Positions 63,223 through 64,000 of a DNA stretch of 64,000 nt are shown in pieces. The stretch's first letter is position 1, and each line of letters begins with the position of its first letter. The translations under genes were made by a program, and so were the position numbers. Where the stretch lies: positions 147,254 to 211,253 of the forward strand of contig DUON01000019.1 in assembly GCA_012838805.1 (NCBI GenBank), read 5' to 3'. Source of the stretch: Clostridiales bacterium (GTDB taxonomy: Bacteria; Bacillota; Clostridia; Christensenellales; DTU072). The notes beneath the pieces were generated by a model. It was not told the origin of the DNA, searched no databases, and was given only the letters and a program-made list of their open reading frames with translations.

Positions 63223-64000
63223 ATGAAAATAGGAATATCAACCGCCTCATTTTTCTCCAAGGAGGCAACCGAAGACACATTTCAGATAATTGAAGAAATG
63301 GGAATACAGACTTGTGAAGTTTTTTTGACAACATTCATGGAGTATGAGCCTGAGTTTATTCAGCAATTAAAAGAGAAAAAGAACAGCGTGGATGTCTATT
63401 CAGTGCATACCTTGAATGTGCAGTTTGAACCCGAACTTTTTAATATCGTCAAAAGGACAAGGGATGACAGCGAGTCGATTTTCAAAAAAATAGCGCATGC
63501 AGCGAAAGAGCTTGGAGCAAGTTTCTATACCTTTCACGGTCCTACCAGAATGAAAAGAACTCCGTATCATATAGACTTTGCCAGGATAGGTAAGAGGATA
63601 GATGAGCTTGACGAGATGCTTTACGCTATAAGTAACGGATGTAGGATAGCTTATGAAAATGTGCATTGGACTTTTTTCAATTCGCCTGAATTCTTTTCAA
63701 CCCTAAAAAAGTACACTTCGGTAAGGTGCTGTCTTGATATCAAGCAGGCGATGCAGTCCAAGTATTCGCCTTATGAATACATAGATGTTATGGGCGACAG
63801 GTTGAAAAATGTTCATTTGTGCGACTATGATTCGAACGGCAAGCTGTTTTTGCCGGGAAAGGGGAGCGTTGACTTTGTGAAGCTATTTAAGTACCTGTTG
63901 GACAAAGGCTATGAAGGTCCTTTGATAATGGAATTATATGCCAAAAACTATGACTCTTATGAAGAAATTTTAGACTCTTATGAATACTTGAAAAACTGTC
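63223..64000 (+). CDS. Sugar phosphate isomerase/epimerase family protein, 3' partial
   Basis: 259 codons from ATG 63223 run off the right edge with no stop. It starts MKIGISTASFFSKEATEDTF and contains YSVHTLNVQF near residue 61, FYTFHGPTRMK near residue 103, YENVHWTFF near residue 147, CLDIKQAMQS near residue 171 and NVHLCDYD near residue 196. This pattern of His, Glu and Asp matches the AP-endonuclease-2-like TIM barrel (xylose isomerase-like) family, whose metal-binding members isomerise or epimerise sugars. Substrate unknown. Confidence 0.85.
   Translation, partial: MKIGISTASFFSKEATEDTFQIIEEMGIQTCEVFLTTFMEYEPEFIQQLKEKKNSVDVYSVHTLNVQFEPELFNIVKRTRDDSESIFKKIAHAAKELGASFYTFHGPTRMKRTPYHIDFARIGKRIDELDEMLYAISNGCRIAYENVHWTFFNSPEFFSTLKKYTSVRCCLDIKQAMQSKYSPYEYIDVMGDRLKNVHLCDYDSNGKLFLPGKGSVDFVKLFKYLLDKGYEGPLIMELYAKNYDSYEEILDSYEYLKNC

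Overview
The window looks like a chromosomal segment of an anaerobic, low- to medium-GC Bacillota (Clostridia-type) bacterium, probably an uncultured gut-type lineage. The evidence is the Firmicutes-style translation cluster (ylxM-ffh-rpsP-khpA-rimM-trmD-rbgA-rnhB-yraN-rplS), a long-form HPF, near-consensus TTGACA-N17-TATAAT promoters, strong AGGAGG ribosome binding sites, an [FeFe] hydrogenase of the NAD(P)-linked multisubunit type, and large surface proteins with BspA/InlB/GLUG repeats. The species cannot be named from sequence alone.

Layout. 1-2.5 kb: 3' end of a large surface protein. 2.5-5.8 kb: rpsO (with a very long charged N-terminal extension and a structured leader) and pnp. 6.0-7.5 kb (minus): LUD protein, glycerophosphodiesterase and a 34-aa membrane peptide. 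7.7-10.6 kb: lepA-hemW. 10.6-13.9 kb (minus): a ribbon-helix-helix protein and clpB. 14-19.7 kb: the SRP/ribosome-maturation operon, with rplS behind its own promoter and leader RNA. 19.8-22 kb: a GT-C-like membrane protein. 22.4-28.1 kb: a three-gene hydrogenase operon (HndA-like, a NuoF-GltD fusion, HydA) behind a leader holding a terminator-like hairpin and a dyad. 28.2-30.4 kb (minus): AmmeMemoRadiSam pair. 30.8-37 kb: CofE-like protein, iron alcohol dehydrogenase, two SDR enzymes, a CPBP-like membrane protein and a release-factor-like protein lacking the stop-codon recognition loop.

37-42.3 kb holds a tightly packed four-gene cassette: UvrD-like helicase, coiled-coil protein, membrane-anchored GLUG protein and small membrane protein. 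I could not match it to a described system. 43.6-51.9 kb is a sugar-catabolism locus resembling sulfoquinovose loci: RpiB-like isomerase, iron alcohol dehydrogenase, ROK regulator, fucose-isomerase-like protein, YihQ-clade GH31 and a GPH transporter. It is preceded by six near-identical 25-bp palindromes in three evenly spaced pairs. The GH31 lacks two of the three sulfonate-binding residues of YihQ and the RpiB-like protein lacks the phosphate-binding residues, so the substrate may be something other than sulfoquinovose.

52-53.9 kb: thiamine genes thiN and thiT, convergent and overlapping at their ends, with a TPP riboswitch and terminator before thiT. 54-54.8 kb: tRNA-Ala and tRNA-Ser. 55.1-56.6 kb: a nadD-yqeK fusion and rsfS. 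56.6-59.4 kb (minus): Gx transporter, NusG-II and ApbE trio plus DegV. 59.6-60.7 kb: a 56-aa peptide and Ku. 60.8-61 kb (minus): two tRNA-Leu. 61.2-64 kb: galU, a stand-alone Clp N-domain protein, hpf and the start of a sugar-phosphate isomerase running off the edge.
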